Source: Adiantum capillus-veneris
Taxonomy: Eukaryota > Streptophyta > Polypodiopsida > Polypodiales > Pteridaceae
Reading direction: 5' to 3'
NCBI GenBank assembly: GCA_014529385.2
Contig: CM043947.1
Span: 116,292,087-116,356,086 of the forward strand
DNA: 64,000 bases
A model generated the notes under the pieces. The model had not been told where the DNA came from, did no database searches, and worked only from the letters and a program-made list of their open reading frames with translations. Each line of letters opens with the position of its first letter. The first letter of the stretch is position 1. This document shows, piece by piece, positions 24,180-35,714 of this stretch. The translations under genes and the position numbers were made by a program.

Positions 24180-24910
24180 TTCAAAAAGATGTGGTGTTAG
24201 GAAGGCTTGGACTTGTGCATTAGAAGGAGCCTCATTATGCCTATCCCCATACAAGTCTATTGATCCCATCTAAAGCATTTGCACCTCATAACGATGGTGT
24301 CAATTTCCTATAAAATTATAGCCAAAACCATTGCGCTCAAGCCTCCCCCCCTCATGGACAAAGTCCTCACACCTCACTAGCATGGTTTTTGCAAGGGAAG
24401 GTCCACCTATGATAACATTTTGGCAGTAATGATCCACATTGAATATGTTGCATTCACTAAGAAAGAGTGTATCCTACTAGATAAGGTCTATGACAGGATT
24501 GCTTGATCATTTATTGAGGACGTCATGAAGGCACTTGGCTTTGGGCCCCAGGTCTGCCAACTTTTAGTACCATGTATGCTATTAGACATTTGAAGCTTCT
24601 TTTCAATGAAAGAATTGTGGGTTCCTTTGAGGTTAAAATATTCATTAAGCAGGGATGTCCTCTTTCCCCCATGTTATTTGCCATTGGACCCTATCCTCTA
24701 GTAACACTACTTAAGACAACATTACTTAAGGGGAGATTCAAGGACTAACTCTACCTAACAATGACCATTTGTTGGCTAAGCTCTTTGCAGATAACTCCTT
24801 ACTTTTCCTCAAAGTGTTCCCTCAAGCCATCAAGAAGGCACTACAAATTGTGCAAACATACACCTTAGCTTCAAGGTCCAAGTATAACATTGAAAAGTCA
24901 AGATTAATCT

Positions 24911-24957
<47 letters not shown>

Positions 24958-26100
24958 CGACTCATTTCATCCATCTTTTTGGACAGGGTATATTTTTTCA
25001 AAAGAGGAGATATTTTGGCACTTGAGAGCCCCTTTAGGGATGGATATAACCCACAAGAAAAGCTTCCTTTGGGTTATGGAAAAGGTAAGGACCAAGATGC
25101 GGAAGGTGGGAGTATGTGTTTTTTCCCTTCCCGAGTAGATTTAAAGTCATCAACTCCATTATACTCCCGTATGTATCCTTCAACAATCCACTTATTAAGC
25201 TGTCCAAGTGCAACTTGAAAGAATTCTAGAAACTTGTGAACAGATCCTATGGAAAAATAACACTAAAGACTCTATGCCTTGGTAGTGGGCTAGATTGGAG
25301 AGAGTTGCAAGACTAGTGGAGCAAGGTGGTCAAGGAATTCTTAACCATGGAAAGAAACATATCAACTAGCTAGTCAATTTAACCTTGGTGGGATTGAAAT
25401 CTTGTTGATCAGTAGAGACCTTGAACAATTGAACAGGTGGTATCTACCAAACTATGATTCCAAATTTAAGTGGAAAACATGGCAGTGGCTAAAGAACAGA
25501 CACTTTTTGAGACCACAAACTAAGGAAGTGTACTTATCACTTATGTATTTGAAGGATTGGCTCTCTCCACCCAGGTTAAATTCAAGATGGGAAACAATGT
25601 TGAAGAACATATGGCACCTATAATGGCCTCATAGGGTGGAGGTCTTTGTATGAAAGATGTTATGGGAGCCTTACGGACTGTGGTGAAGTTTTTCACAAGG
25701 GGAATTGGTCCGGATTGCTACCCACAATGCAAATCTTCTAGTTAAGACCTCACTCATCTTTTCAAGGAGTGACCGATGATCAGTGGCCTTGTAGGAACTA
25801 GTTGCAAATGAGTGCAAAAAAACTCGAAAATTGGATTCTATAGGAACGATCTCTTCTTGAGAGTGAAAGTATTTAAGAGTCAAACACTTCTTATTGTAAC
25901 ACAAGTAGTGGAATTTTGCTACTTTAAGCTTGTATGGAAGACAAGGAGTTGTTGCATCTTCAAGAACAAACTTATAATAGCTAAATTCTTAGAGATAATC
26001 GAAGAAACTAAGGTGATGATCATCGCCATTGGGAAGCAATCAAAACCTGATAAATGGAACAAGGCCTCTACTTGTTTGTGTGAAGGGGTGAACTAGTTCG
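24180..26100 (+). pseudogene. LINE (non-LTR) reverse transcriptase relic
   Basis: Conserved LINE ORF2 blocks appear in order over several frames. There is GRSTYDNILAVMIHIE near 24395-24450, then VYDRIAxSF with MKALGFGP near 24488-24550 (the KAYDRVxW block). The IKQGCPLSPMLFA block is near 24640-24690, and LFADNSLLFL at 24781-24810 is the F/YADD active-site box with its second Asp changed to Asn. Downstream at 25402-25623 and 25812-26096 are tail fragments rich in Trp and Lys, typical of LINE C-termini. Stops and frameshifts are frequent, and a (TG)21 tract (24914-24955) sits after the active site. No endonuclease domain or poly(A) tail was identified. Confidence 0.75.
24914..24955. repeat. 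(TG)21 microsatellite
   Basis: A pure TG run within the LINE relic. It encodes an artificial Cys-Val repeat. Confidence 0.95.
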
Positions 26101-27798
26101 TTTCCTTGGGGTGGCTCCCTTATGGGGATTTTATATGTGCAAGCTTTTGTTTTCAATATTTTGAAATTGAAACATTATTTTCAAGATTTTTAATGCTTGT
26201 ATTACACTAATGATATCTTCAAACATTAATATGGCATGAATAAAGTCTGCATTAGATTGTGCAAATTCAACACAGAGGCATTTCACTAAATGGGATCACT
26301 TTTGTCAGTGTGTAATATGTGATTTGATAACATGGGCAGAAAAAATATGGCATGCACTAGATGAAGAGCACTACACACGAATGATTGATGGATGTGAAGC
26401 GAATGGCATGCAAGTGGCTAAAAACATTGTATGAGCCAATTTTCATCCACAGATACAAAAGGAAGAACCTCTCTACCAAAGGCCATTGCATGTGCTTGCA
26501 ACTTAGGGGCATGCATCATTTCTCAAGACAAAAGTCGGCGACATGGGCAAATTAATTTATGGCAGGATGATCGTCAAAGGATGTTAATAGCAAAAATATT
26601 ATGTCTAGAATGGGGTCTCTTAGAATGCATCATAGTGGTAGATGTTGAAAGCACAACAAGCTGATGAGAATCTTGTTCAAGATTCCATCTCTTGGATATG
26701 CAAATAGGGCAAAAACAATAGAATCTTTGATCTATTTTTAGAGAATACATATGGAGGGTTTATTTTTATATTTCAAATCTTGACACTTATGGGAGGATTT
26801 TGTAAGCAAGGGTTGACCAAGAAAGTTATGGGCTCTTTTCAGTGGATGTAACATCAAGGCTCCAGGAATTTCCAAAAGTGGAAATCACTTAATATGCATG
26901 CACAATAGGAGGTTCTTCACAAGGGAAAGCTAATTGAAAATCAAGTTTCAAGCAAAGGGGTTGAGTGTTGGAATAATGTTCTTGTGGATTGTATGCCAAG
27001 TGGGGTATTATTTTCCATGTGCAAGTGTCTTAGAGAGGTACTTTTCTCCCAATGTGATTTGATGTCAAGGTATGTCATCAGCGGGTATGCAAGATCTCAA
27101 CTACTTTAGACATATGTAATGAAAATACATTATGAGATTTACATGCAATGCCTTTTTGGGTCAGATGTTATGTTGTGTTTACTAGGTGTAATGGTCTTCA
27201 AAAAGTGTGGGGTTCTCTAATAATGCCTTATAATGGTGTTATCATTTGTTTTTATTTAGCAAGGTGTGATTGACAACCATGGGAGTCTTCAATGGACTTC
27301 CTTCTGATGGAGGGGATTCTTTGGTCACCTTACTCAAATGAAATGCAGTCAGCAAGCTCTTAAACAAACTCAACACATTGTAGTACGAGGGTGTCATTAT
27401 AGGTGGGACAAGCTTTTGAACAATTTGAGATGCATGGACAAAAGAGCACCACATTCAATAAACATATCCACCACCTCAAGGGGTTCAATTTACTAATTAT
27501 GTGACTATCATGTAACTACAAAAGGGTGCACTTTATTTGTAAAAAATTCACAGGTAATGATTTATATAAATCCTTTTCAAGATGCGTCTCTTGCAGGGTG
27601 CTGATCGTAGATTTGTGGCAAGGCTATTTCAATCAAACATGAAGGGCCATTCTTTCTCCAAATGTATTCAACGCTCGTTTTTTGAGGAGCTATATGGCCT
27701 TATGCAAGATCTTTCCATGGGTGAGGAAATTCATGATGCAATTCCTAATCAGGGTGTATTGAAGAAATATGAAGTGCTTAGTGATGCTTTGATTAATA
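26101..27798. other. Non-genic stretch
   Basis: Short ORFs (for example 26431-26664 and 27582-27815) lack recognisable motifs. The second runs into the start of the copia-type LTR at 27799 and is not supported as a gene. Confidence 0.4.
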
Positions 27799-27944
27799 TG
27801 TTGAGCTATATATAGTATCTCTATATATAGCACCCTGGTCCCCTCTATATAAACGAATCTCGTGTGATCAAGAGACACACTTTGGGGTTTGTAGTTATGG
27901 AATTCTCTCTCTCTCTCTTGTCTCTCGCGTGTGGTTGTTCAACA
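27799..27944 (+). repeat. C0: lone copia-type 5' LTR
   Basis: This 146-bp block begins TGTTGA and ends TTCAACA (inverted ends), contains TATATAAA at 27846-27853, and is followed directly by TGGTATCAGAGC. It resembles the C1 LTR in size, its GAGCTATATAT start and its CT-rich tail, but it is not its partner. No matching 3' LTR was found, so only the 5' end of this element is evident. Confidence 0.7.
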
Positions 27945-27956
27945 TGGTATCAGAGC
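27945..27956 (+). other. C0 primer-binding site (initiator Met tRNA type)
   Basis: TGGTATCAGAGC is the standard primer site complementary to the 3' end of plant initiator tRNA-Met. It abuts the LTR end directly. Confidence 0.8.
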
Positions 27957-29396
27957 AGCTCGTAACTTTATGTGCGCTCTTGCTACAACTGTTGAAGATA
28001 TACAACTCATCTTATTGGCGTTCTCTCACGGAAAGCTTCGGAGTTTTTGTTCATAGCTTTTGCGTAGCTTTTCATATATGGAAAATTCCTACGCTATGGC
28101 AAAGATGACAGGTTTTGTTGCGTGTCATGCGATTCAATGGGGACTACAGTACCTTCATGTCATGGATAAGGCTTCCAGATCCATTCACGGCTATGGCAAG
28201 CCAGCGTACTATCACGAAAAGAGCAAGGCTTGATTTATTCAAAAAGCACAAGAATCGGGTCAGGCTTCATGACGCTGCTGAGGTTTCGTGGAGAAATCAA
28301 AAGAGAGGTATATTGCTCAGTATTAAAGGATGGCGTCTGAAGACAGAGGTGACATCAGCCTATAAACGACGGAGGTAAGATTGAGGCCCCCCTTGAATAA
28401 GAGTTGCATGCCTTGCCACCAGTTGATGAGCCATGCTTCGAATCGACGAGTCCATAAGGGTGTCAAGCTTGTGTGGCGCCTCGTGACGGCTACGACAGAC
28501 CTATATCAGCCTCTAAACGATGCAGGTAAAATTGGAGCCCCCCTTGAATAAGATTTGCATGCCTTGCCACGAGTTGATGAGACATGCTTCGAATCGACGA
28601 GTCCATAAGGGTGTCAAGCTTGCGTGGCGCCTCGTGACGGCTACGACAGCCCCCTCCGGGCACTTTGTCTTTCATAATTTAGAATGCTATTTTAATTTTC
28701 GTGTTGTTTTTTGTACTATGGAACCAGCTTTGGTACTGTCGAGCAGCTTTGCTGACAACATTAATTGACGGGGTGCAATTAGATTGAAGTCGACAAACAA
28801 GGTGGGGAAGATATCAGGTGTGCTGAGCCATGCTTCAAATCACAGATAATTTTCTCAATGGCAGGCAGAACTGCAATGCGCTTGGGAGGCAGATACCGAG
28901 CGTTGATGAATCATGGGGAAATTTCAAATCAATTTCTTTCGAAATCTCACCAGCCAAGCTTCCTCGGCTCATGGAATTTCCAACTAGACCCACTCAACAT
29001 GGATCAGAGGCAAGTTCCTATTGGCTTTACTCTTACCCGTGAATTTCTTCTTGGACCTCGAATAACTCGCATGCATCATGATCAGATTTAGCAAAGAAGC
29101 AGGTCAAGATCTGTAAGGGATTTATGGCACTCTAGCGAGGAAAGGTTGTCTTGTAGTACAAACAATTCAAGCATGGAAGGTACCTTCTAAGGCAAAGGTA
29201 ATCATTAATTTGATTCTAAGAAGCTGACAATAAAAAATGGTTAATCTCAATTGACTGTCGGCAAGGTACATTCAATGGGACTCATTTGTGCTATTTAGAG
29301 GAGGGGAAAAGGAAGGATTTCAGGAGCACAGCTCCATGCATTGGATGCATAATCACTCCTAGGTGTTGTAGCTTGCCAGGGAGAAGGAAACATAAG
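27957..29396 (+). other. Putative C0 interior, no polymerase seen
   Basis: A Met-initiated frame from 28079 (MENSYAMAKMTG) runs about 50 codons to a stop, then degrades. A 151-bp tandem duplication lies at 28354-28649. No protease, integrase or RT motif is present before the C1 LTR. It may be a small non-autonomous element or a truncated one. Confidence 0.35.
28354..28649. repeat. 151-bp tandem duplication
   Basis: Unit 1 (28354-28504) and unit 2 (28505-28649) share long identical blocks, such as TTCGAATCGACGAGTCCATA, and differ at scattered positions. The unit length is not a multiple of three, which argues against coding use. Confidence 0.85.
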
Positions 29397-29543
29397 TATT
29401 GGAGCTATATATGGCTCACTCTACTCAACTTGGTCTCACCTATATATTTGTATCTTGTCCTCAATATGAATCAGTCTTTGGGAGCATACATGGTGTGTCT
29501 CTTGTCTCGTCTCTCTCTCTCTCTTTCTCTCTACATCTCAACA
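29397..29543 (+). repeat. C1 5' LTR
   Basis: 147 bp starting TATTGGAGC (the TG end mutated to TA) and ending CTCAACA. It matches 52809-52951 except for a few bases and CT-tract length. Confidence 0.85.
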
Positions 29544-29555
29544 TGGTATCAGAAC
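29544..29555 (+). other. C1 primer-binding site
   Basis: TGGTATCAGAAC directly follows the 5' LTR and is one base from the initiator tRNA-Met site seen in C0. Confidence 0.8.
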
Positions 29556-29943
29556 GGTAACGATCACGCGCCAATTCAATTCATGGTGACAAAACAGTAT
29601 GTGTATGCGATTCGCATGTAAGATTCAAAATTGATACAAATTTCTTTTTTGCGCGTTGATGCTTGTTAACTGTGGTTGTTTTGTGTTAAGAAGAATATGA
29701 TTAGTGTTTTGTGTGGCATTTATTGCTAATTAATCTAATCGTTGAATACGTTTTCTTGTTGATGACACCCTGAACTTCATCTCAATTTTTCGGGGTGTTC
29801 TGCTCAAAATTTGGAGAAACGGGAAAAGCGCGATTGAGCGTAGCGCAGTGGCACTTCTCATTCAAAACTTGTTCGTCTCCTCGAGCTCTTCGATTTGAGC
29901 TCTAGGTTTACGTCAATCGGAGTTCGCAGCAGAAAGTTATGCT
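29556..29943 (+). other. C1 leader, left part
   Basis: Non-coding C1 leader cut by the G1 insertion. It continues at 39535. Confidence 0.6.
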
Positions 29944-31721
29944 TGTATTTTTTTAGATACATAATTATATTTCCTATAATGTACATATTCATATTTAAGT
30001 ATAATAATAAGCCTTCTATCTCATCCTACTATTTTTCTCAAGGGTAACCTATCCTTACTTTACCATCAGAAAATACTATGGGGCAAAAAGCATTGATTCT
30101 TTATTTCTACTATTTCATTATCATCTCACACCCTAGCTAGATCCTATATCTAGGGTAAACTCCAATATATATATATTCTATGTATTTTTTATACTTTTCT
30201 TATATTTCTTTTTAAATAGCTACTAGGAGAGAATCAAATCCTAGTGGGACACTAGGTGGCATGATTTCAAAGATACACTTATTTTAATGCATTATTACAA
30301 GCAACTTTTTTAAGGAGCAATGTCATGCTTTCATATGGCATGAGGTGTCCTTTGGAATTAAATGAAAGTCTAGGCTAAGGAGACCACATGAAGACTTTTG
30401 CTGCCATAAATGGACTCTATTTTGATGAATTGTTTACACAAGGTTCCAATCCGAATTGGAAAACGATTTTAAAATGAAAATCGTAGCTAATGAGCTGAAG
30501 TTTTTGCCCATATTTTTACCTTTTTATTTGGAGCCACGGTTGAGGAGATATGATCAAAATACTGGACCCCAGTCTACCCACATCATGCAGGGACAGCTCA
30601 TTTCCAACTTTTCCAATTCCTGTTCACACTGGCTCCTCTCTTCTTGTGTAAACCCTTGGGGGCTCCCTTCACCTATAAAAGGGGACCTCTTCTTCCTTGA
30701 AAAGGGAACTCAAGCATTCAAGCCATTGATGAGAGGAATTCTTGAGGGAGTGAGTAGTAATGCCTAATTATACTTAACCATTAACATAAGCCCAAGCCTA
30801 CACTTTCTCCTAGAGGAAGACTAGCCATTCTTGTACGCTATCCTTGGAAGATCAACTCTAATCAAAGAAGGTCTTGCACTTGGCGTATCAATCAACGTTG
30901 AATTCTCCCCTCTTCTTCTCTCTCCATCAATAATGGTGCCAAAGGGTTTGTCAAGTAAGATGTGTTCTACATTGATGTTTTCTTGATTTCTTGTTGTTTT
31001 CTTTTTCATCTCTAATCCAACATACATATATATCTAATCTCATCTCGTTAACCAAACCTATCTCTCTCACTCTTAGTAATTCGTCCTCTCTACAAATTCT
31101 AGGTTCTCTTTGCTACAGGTACATCTCTCCCCGCAGTATCCTTATTGCCTACGGGCAAGAATAGGGCTTGGGAGGGAAACTCTCTTCTCTTCTCTTCCAT
31201 TCTCTTCTCTCATAACTACATTTTACACATACTAGAATTATCCTAGATGAATAACCCACATGATGATAATTCTATCGCTTTCACTCTGTACGATCTATTA
31301 GAATTAACGTATGGATTAGCCGTAAAATACACTTTCAACAACGTATAGTGTTTCTCTTTGGTCCAGAAAGGCTCAATGAAATACTTCTATCACCGGATCC
31401 CATTATATTACCTCTCATAGACTACAACTTTTCTTTTGATGTGAGCGTAGTTATCTTGCTATGAACCAGGAGGATTTGTATACACAATTAATTATGACCA
31501 TAGCCTTGATGTTTTCATCTTTGTGTTATTTTGACATTTTCTTTTGTGCGTGTGAGTGCAAGAGAGAATGGGTGGGCTTCTTTGATTGTACTTCTTTCCA
31601 AACCCTAGTCTTCATGGCATCTATGGTTTAGCTCCCTCATATAGTTTTTGTCGAGTTCTATCACAAACTCTCACAGCCATAAGCCTGGTGCTTTCTTGGC
31701 AAGACCGCAAATTTCTCGACA
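29944..31721 (+). repeat. G1 5' LTR (start missing)
   Basis: Matches the 3' LTR from its base 52 to its end. The copy of the 72-codon ORF in this LTR (31247-31464) is frameshifted by a one-base loss near 31275. Confidence 0.9.
30674..30680 (+). promoter_or_regulatory. G1 LTR TATA box
   Basis: TATAAAA followed by GGGGACC. It is identical in the 3' LTR (38486-38492) and about 1.05 kb before the LTR end, so the U3-R boundary probably lies about 30 bp downstream. Confidence 0.6.
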
Positions 31722-31727
31722 TATTTT

Positions 31728-31745
31728 TGGTGAACCCAACGCGAA
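31728..31745 (+). other. G1 primer-binding site candidate
   Basis: TGGTGAACCCAACGCGAA begins 6 bp after the 5' LTR, and TGG pairs with the CCA end of a tRNA. I cannot name the tRNA with confidence. Confidence 0.45.
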
Positions 31746-31770
31746 ACTGCCAGGGTGAGAGCAACAGGGT

Positions 31771-32952
31771 ATGCATTTTGACCCAAAAAGAATGCAAATG
31801 TTTCAAGCATTTGCAATGTTCATGCAACAACAACATGCCACTGAAAGAAGGGAGATTTCAGCAACGAAGGCCATACAAGCGGTCGTCAACAGAATGGATC
31901 AATTCGATGGAAAAGATGTAACCAAGTACTTACATGTGTATGTGAAGGAGATGGAGCTGCATCGCGTGTCAGAAGGTGAGATGATTCAAAGCTTTGAGCT
32001 AGTTGTTGCTCCAGAAATTAGGGAGCATGTTAGGGCAATTAAAGACGGGCATGGGAGAAGTTGGGAAGAACTCAAAGTAGCTTTAAAGGAGGAATATTTC
32101 ATGGAGGACTCTGAGAGAGTGACCAAAAGGACATTCTTAGAATGGGTAGTCAAGCCAAAGCAAGGACTATCAATAACAAAGCTACTTAGGGAATTTGAGC
32201 GGCGCTATGCACAACTCACAAGGATAGAAAGGGCCACACTAGATGCAGAGAAGACAGATCTTTTCTTACAAGCCACAGGTAAAGAGTTTCAAGAAAATTT
32301 GGAGCTTCTTCTTGAAGATAAAGATGCTGAGCAAGGACTAAAGACCGACTGGAATGAGGTTGAAGGTGTTGTCTCACTACTTGCCAAATGACAAAGAAGA
32401 AGGGACAAGATGGTACTAAACACTACAAGTCCTTCCACCTCAACTCCTAACAAAAGGGTAAAGCCTACTTTTATCGCTCCTAAGTTTGATGAGTCCATGC
32501 TAGATGAGCTTCTGAAGTGAATGTGTGACTTGAAGGTGAAGCTTGCAAAGCTTGAAGAAAAAGGCCAACCATCAGGGCCACTTCCTAGGCAAAGACAACA
32601 GCCCAAAGAAGGGTTTGTTAATAGATGTATTTGGTGTGATAGTACAGACCATGTAAGAAGGGATTGTGATGATTTTAGTGATGCTTTGTCAAAAGATGTT
32701 GTCTTTTTTAAGGATGGTAAAATCCACTTAAGAGAGACAGGTCTACCCTTGAGAACTAACTTTGGGAAGGGGGGAATGCAAACCTTAGTTGAAGATATGG
32801 CAACTAAGCATGCCACCTCTTCAGTTGAGGCAGCTACTTATGGAGTAAAAATTGAGCATTTTTGTGATGAAGAGGTGAGTGACCATCATGGTCAAATTTG
32901 GCCAAATGTCATGCAATTAGCTAAAAAGGGAAAGCTTACAAATGAGATTTAA
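31771..32952 (+). pseudogene. G1 gag
   Basis: One frame runs from ATG 31771 but is broken by TGA (32389), TGA (32518) and TAA (32950). The first 206 codons are helical and charged, with a capsid-like pattern (RSWEELKVALKEEYF, then a Leu-rich C-terminal half). The second part has a CCHC zinc knuckle CIWCDSTDHVRRDC (32626-32667), which binds the element's RNA. The protein would form the particle in which reverse transcription occurs. The frame continues into protease at 33001 without a frame change, so gag and protease were one polyprotein. Confidence 0.8.
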
Positions 32953-33000
32953 CATGAAGCAGGTGATTGCATACGTCTAGAAACAGGATGGAATGATCTA

Positions 33001-34119
33001 GTGGACTCATTGTCACTGCATGCCTACATTACAAAATGCCAACAAAATGAGGCAATTGTAGAAGAGAAGCGCAAATGTAATAATGCTGATGAAGGACCAT
33101 CAAAAAGAGCTTCTAGATCTGGGGGGAGAAGTGACTCAATTCCTTCTCAAACACCCTCAACAAAAGGATCATCTCCACCTGAAGTACTCATGGAGGAGTC
33201 TACAAAAGGAAAGAAGAAAGAGCCAACAAAAGGTAAGACAAAAGGCCCAACTTATAAACAACAATCTGATATTGAGGTTGCTACAGATTTAAAGAAAGTC
33301 TTGGAGGAAAGGATCTTGAATAGCAAGATTGAGTTTACTCTGGGAGAAGTTCTTGGCATTGCAAAGCGTGAATTCCACGAGGAGATCATTGACATCATCA
33401 AGAGGAAGAGGCAAACCCTTGCTGAAGTTTCTCGTCCACAGGTTGAAGGGGAAACCTCGAAGACACAAGGGATGCAGCTGCAAAATAAGGAGGATGATGG
33501 AGCTGTGGTAGGATGCTACCAATCTAGTGGGAGAGTGAAGCAAGTGCATTTCTCAAATGATGATGAAGAAGTTGAAGATATTCCTAGGAGCTACTATTCA
33601 CGAAGTCAGTGGGCAAGGGCTACTACAAAAACTTTGGTCAAGGTAGGCGATCTTGAAGAGCCATTTGTTGCCTTGATTGACCATGGTTTAGAAATAAACA
33701 TAATGTCAAAGAGTCTCTATAACAAGTGCAAATGGCCGATAGACACAGATCATGGTTGGATGGTAAAAGTGGCAAACAATTCATCCGGTGAATTGTATGC
33801 AGCATGTCCAGGTGTGAAGGTGACAATAGGTGATGTAAAGATTGACCAAAACTTCTTTGTACAGGATACATCTTCATATCATCTCATCCTTGGACAGCCC
33901 TACATTGTGGGAGTTCCAATGGAAACAAAGGTAATGGAAGATGGTTCAGCATATGCTAGGATACGTAGCAAAGATGGTAAACGAGCTGTCCAATTTCTCA
34001 CAGTTTGTGTAAACCATGAAAGAAATCGTGACAACCTCACAGAAAATCCTCTACCAAAGGTAAGCAAAGAGTTTCATGATCATAGAGAAATGATGGGTTT
34101 TGGCCAAGTATCATTGTAA
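33001..34119 (+). pseudogene. G1 protease region
   Basis: This 372-codon open segment continues the gag frame. The first 190 residues are a charged linker. A retropepsin fold follows: FVALIDHGLEINIM (Asp at residue 227) holds the position of the D-S/T-G active site, here D-H-G, and SYHLILGQPYI near residue 295 is the ILG motif. The D-H-G change would disable or alter catalysis. The frame ends at TAA 34117, overlapping by about 34 bp a pol frame that is shifted by -1. A GGGTTTT heptamer lies in the overlap at 34095-34101. Confidence 0.75.
34095..34101 (+). promoter_or_regulatory. Candidate -1 ribosomal frameshift heptamer
   Basis: G GGT TTT fits X XXY YYZ in the gag-protease reading frame. 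It lies inside the 34-bp overlap between that frame and the pol frame, and slipping back one base here would join protease to RT. A weak stem may form downstream (GGAT...ATCC region), but I could not fold it. Confidence 0.5.
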
Positions 34120-35714
34120 AGCGGGATTGCAGTGGTACAGAAAGAAAAAGGGTCTCGCCTGATCCAAAAATAGGTGAAACTTTCTCAATGAGCTCCTTGG
34201 TAACAAGGAAAGGATCAGTATGTTTTACAAAACTTGAAGATTTGAAGAGATATGAGAGGCAATATGTGCATAATGTACAAATAGGCATGAAAAAGAGTGG
34301 GTTGCTAAAGCCTACTGAAAATGTTTTGGGTTTGTGTGAACAAGTTTCTTTTGTAGATACTATGGGTGAGCTGGATGCTATAATGAGGTCTAGTTTGCAT
34401 CTTGAAAATGAAATTGTGGAAGTTTGCTCTATGGAAATGTATCAAGTAATAGAAGCCTTTAAAGAAAGCCAAACAGTTGGCCCAAAAGTCCATGTTGAAA
34501 CTAAATACAAGAGTTTAGCAAAGAAGGTGAAACCAATAGCTTGACCCTTACCACCCAACAACAGGGAAAAGATTGAGCAGGATTCTTTACAACCAAGTTT
34601 GAGGAATCCTAAAAAGATCGGGCATACCTTCACAAAGGAGTCTTTTCAAGAGTTGCAGATTGGTTGCGAGGAGTTTCTAACACAGGAGGACACAAAGTGC
34701 TTCAAAGAAATGCTTTCAAAGCATGGTAAGGCTTTTGCATTTGAGCCACATGAGATAGGATGTGTTGATCCTTCTATTGTAGCTCCTATGGTAATTTTCA
34801 CAATACCTCATGTGCCTTGGAATCTGCGGCCTATTCCGGTTCCAAAGGCTCATTTGCCAAAGTTAGTAGAGCTACTGAATGAGAAAATCAAAATGGGAAT
34901 CTTGGAGCCTTCTTGTGCTCCATACTCAAACAGGTGGTTCACAGTTCCAAAGAAGAATGGTTCTCTACGCTTCATCCAAGATATGCAACTAGTGAACAAG
35001 GTGACAATTAGAAATGTAGGTACAGGTCCAATTGTGGATGAATTTACAGAGGCGTTTGCAGGGAGGGCAATATACTCAATGGGGGATCTCTACTCAGGGT
35101 ATGATCAATTTCAGCTTACAATCAAAAGTAGAGACTTGACAACCATGAGGACACCTTTGGGTTTGGTAAGGATGTGTACCTTACCACAGGGAGCAACCAA
35201 CTCAGTTGCACATATGATGAATGGAATGAATAAGGTCTTACGTGACTTTATTCCTCAAATCACAATGCCTTTCATTGATGATTTGCCTATCAAAAGATGT
35301 GAAGAAAGTGACAAAGATGAAGCTTTGGATCTCAAGGGATGTCGCCGGTTTGTGGTAAATCACATAAATGATTGTGATAAAATTTTGTCTAGGTTGGAAG
35401 AAGTGAATCTTACATTGTCAGGGAAAAAGTCTATGTTTGGTGTCAAAGAAGTGCTCATTGTGGGGCACATGTGCGGGCCATATGGTAGGAAACCTTGTCC
35501 ATCAAAGGTAGATGCCATCCAAAGAATGAAAGAAACATGCACTAGCATCACTGAGGTTAGAAGGTTTCTAGGAGCATGTGTCTTCTATGTTATTTGGATT
35601 CCACATTATGCACATGTAGCTGATCCTCTTTATCAGCTGCTTAGAAAGAATCAAAAGTTTAAATGGACAGAAGCACATGTAAAATCCATGAAAAAGCTAA
35701 AGGAGTTACTCTAG
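34102..35714 (+). pseudogene. G1 reverse transcriptase
   Basis: The pol frame is open from 34086, with a TGA at 34542 and a TAG at 35712. The RT domain from 34599 shows KMGILEPSCAPYSNRWF and KNGSLRFIQDMQ (fingers), MGDLYSGYDQFQL (first catalytic Asp), LPQGATNSVAHM, and the active site MPFIDDLPIK (FIDD at 35271-35282, for the usual YxDD). The connection domain follows (RRFLGACVFYVIWIPHYA). All catalytic aspartates are kept. It copies the element RNA into DNA in the cytoplasmic particle. The stop at 34542 lies upstream of the RT domain. Confidence 0.85.

Noticed and set aside
27945-27962. tRNA-like sequence TGGTATCAGAGC
   Set aside because: It is a primer-binding site next to an LTR. No cloverleaf is present.
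30456-30767. 103-codon ORF that is also present at 38268-38579
   Set aside because: It is conserved only because both copies are in the G1 LTR pair. It spans the TATA box and has no homologue in G2.
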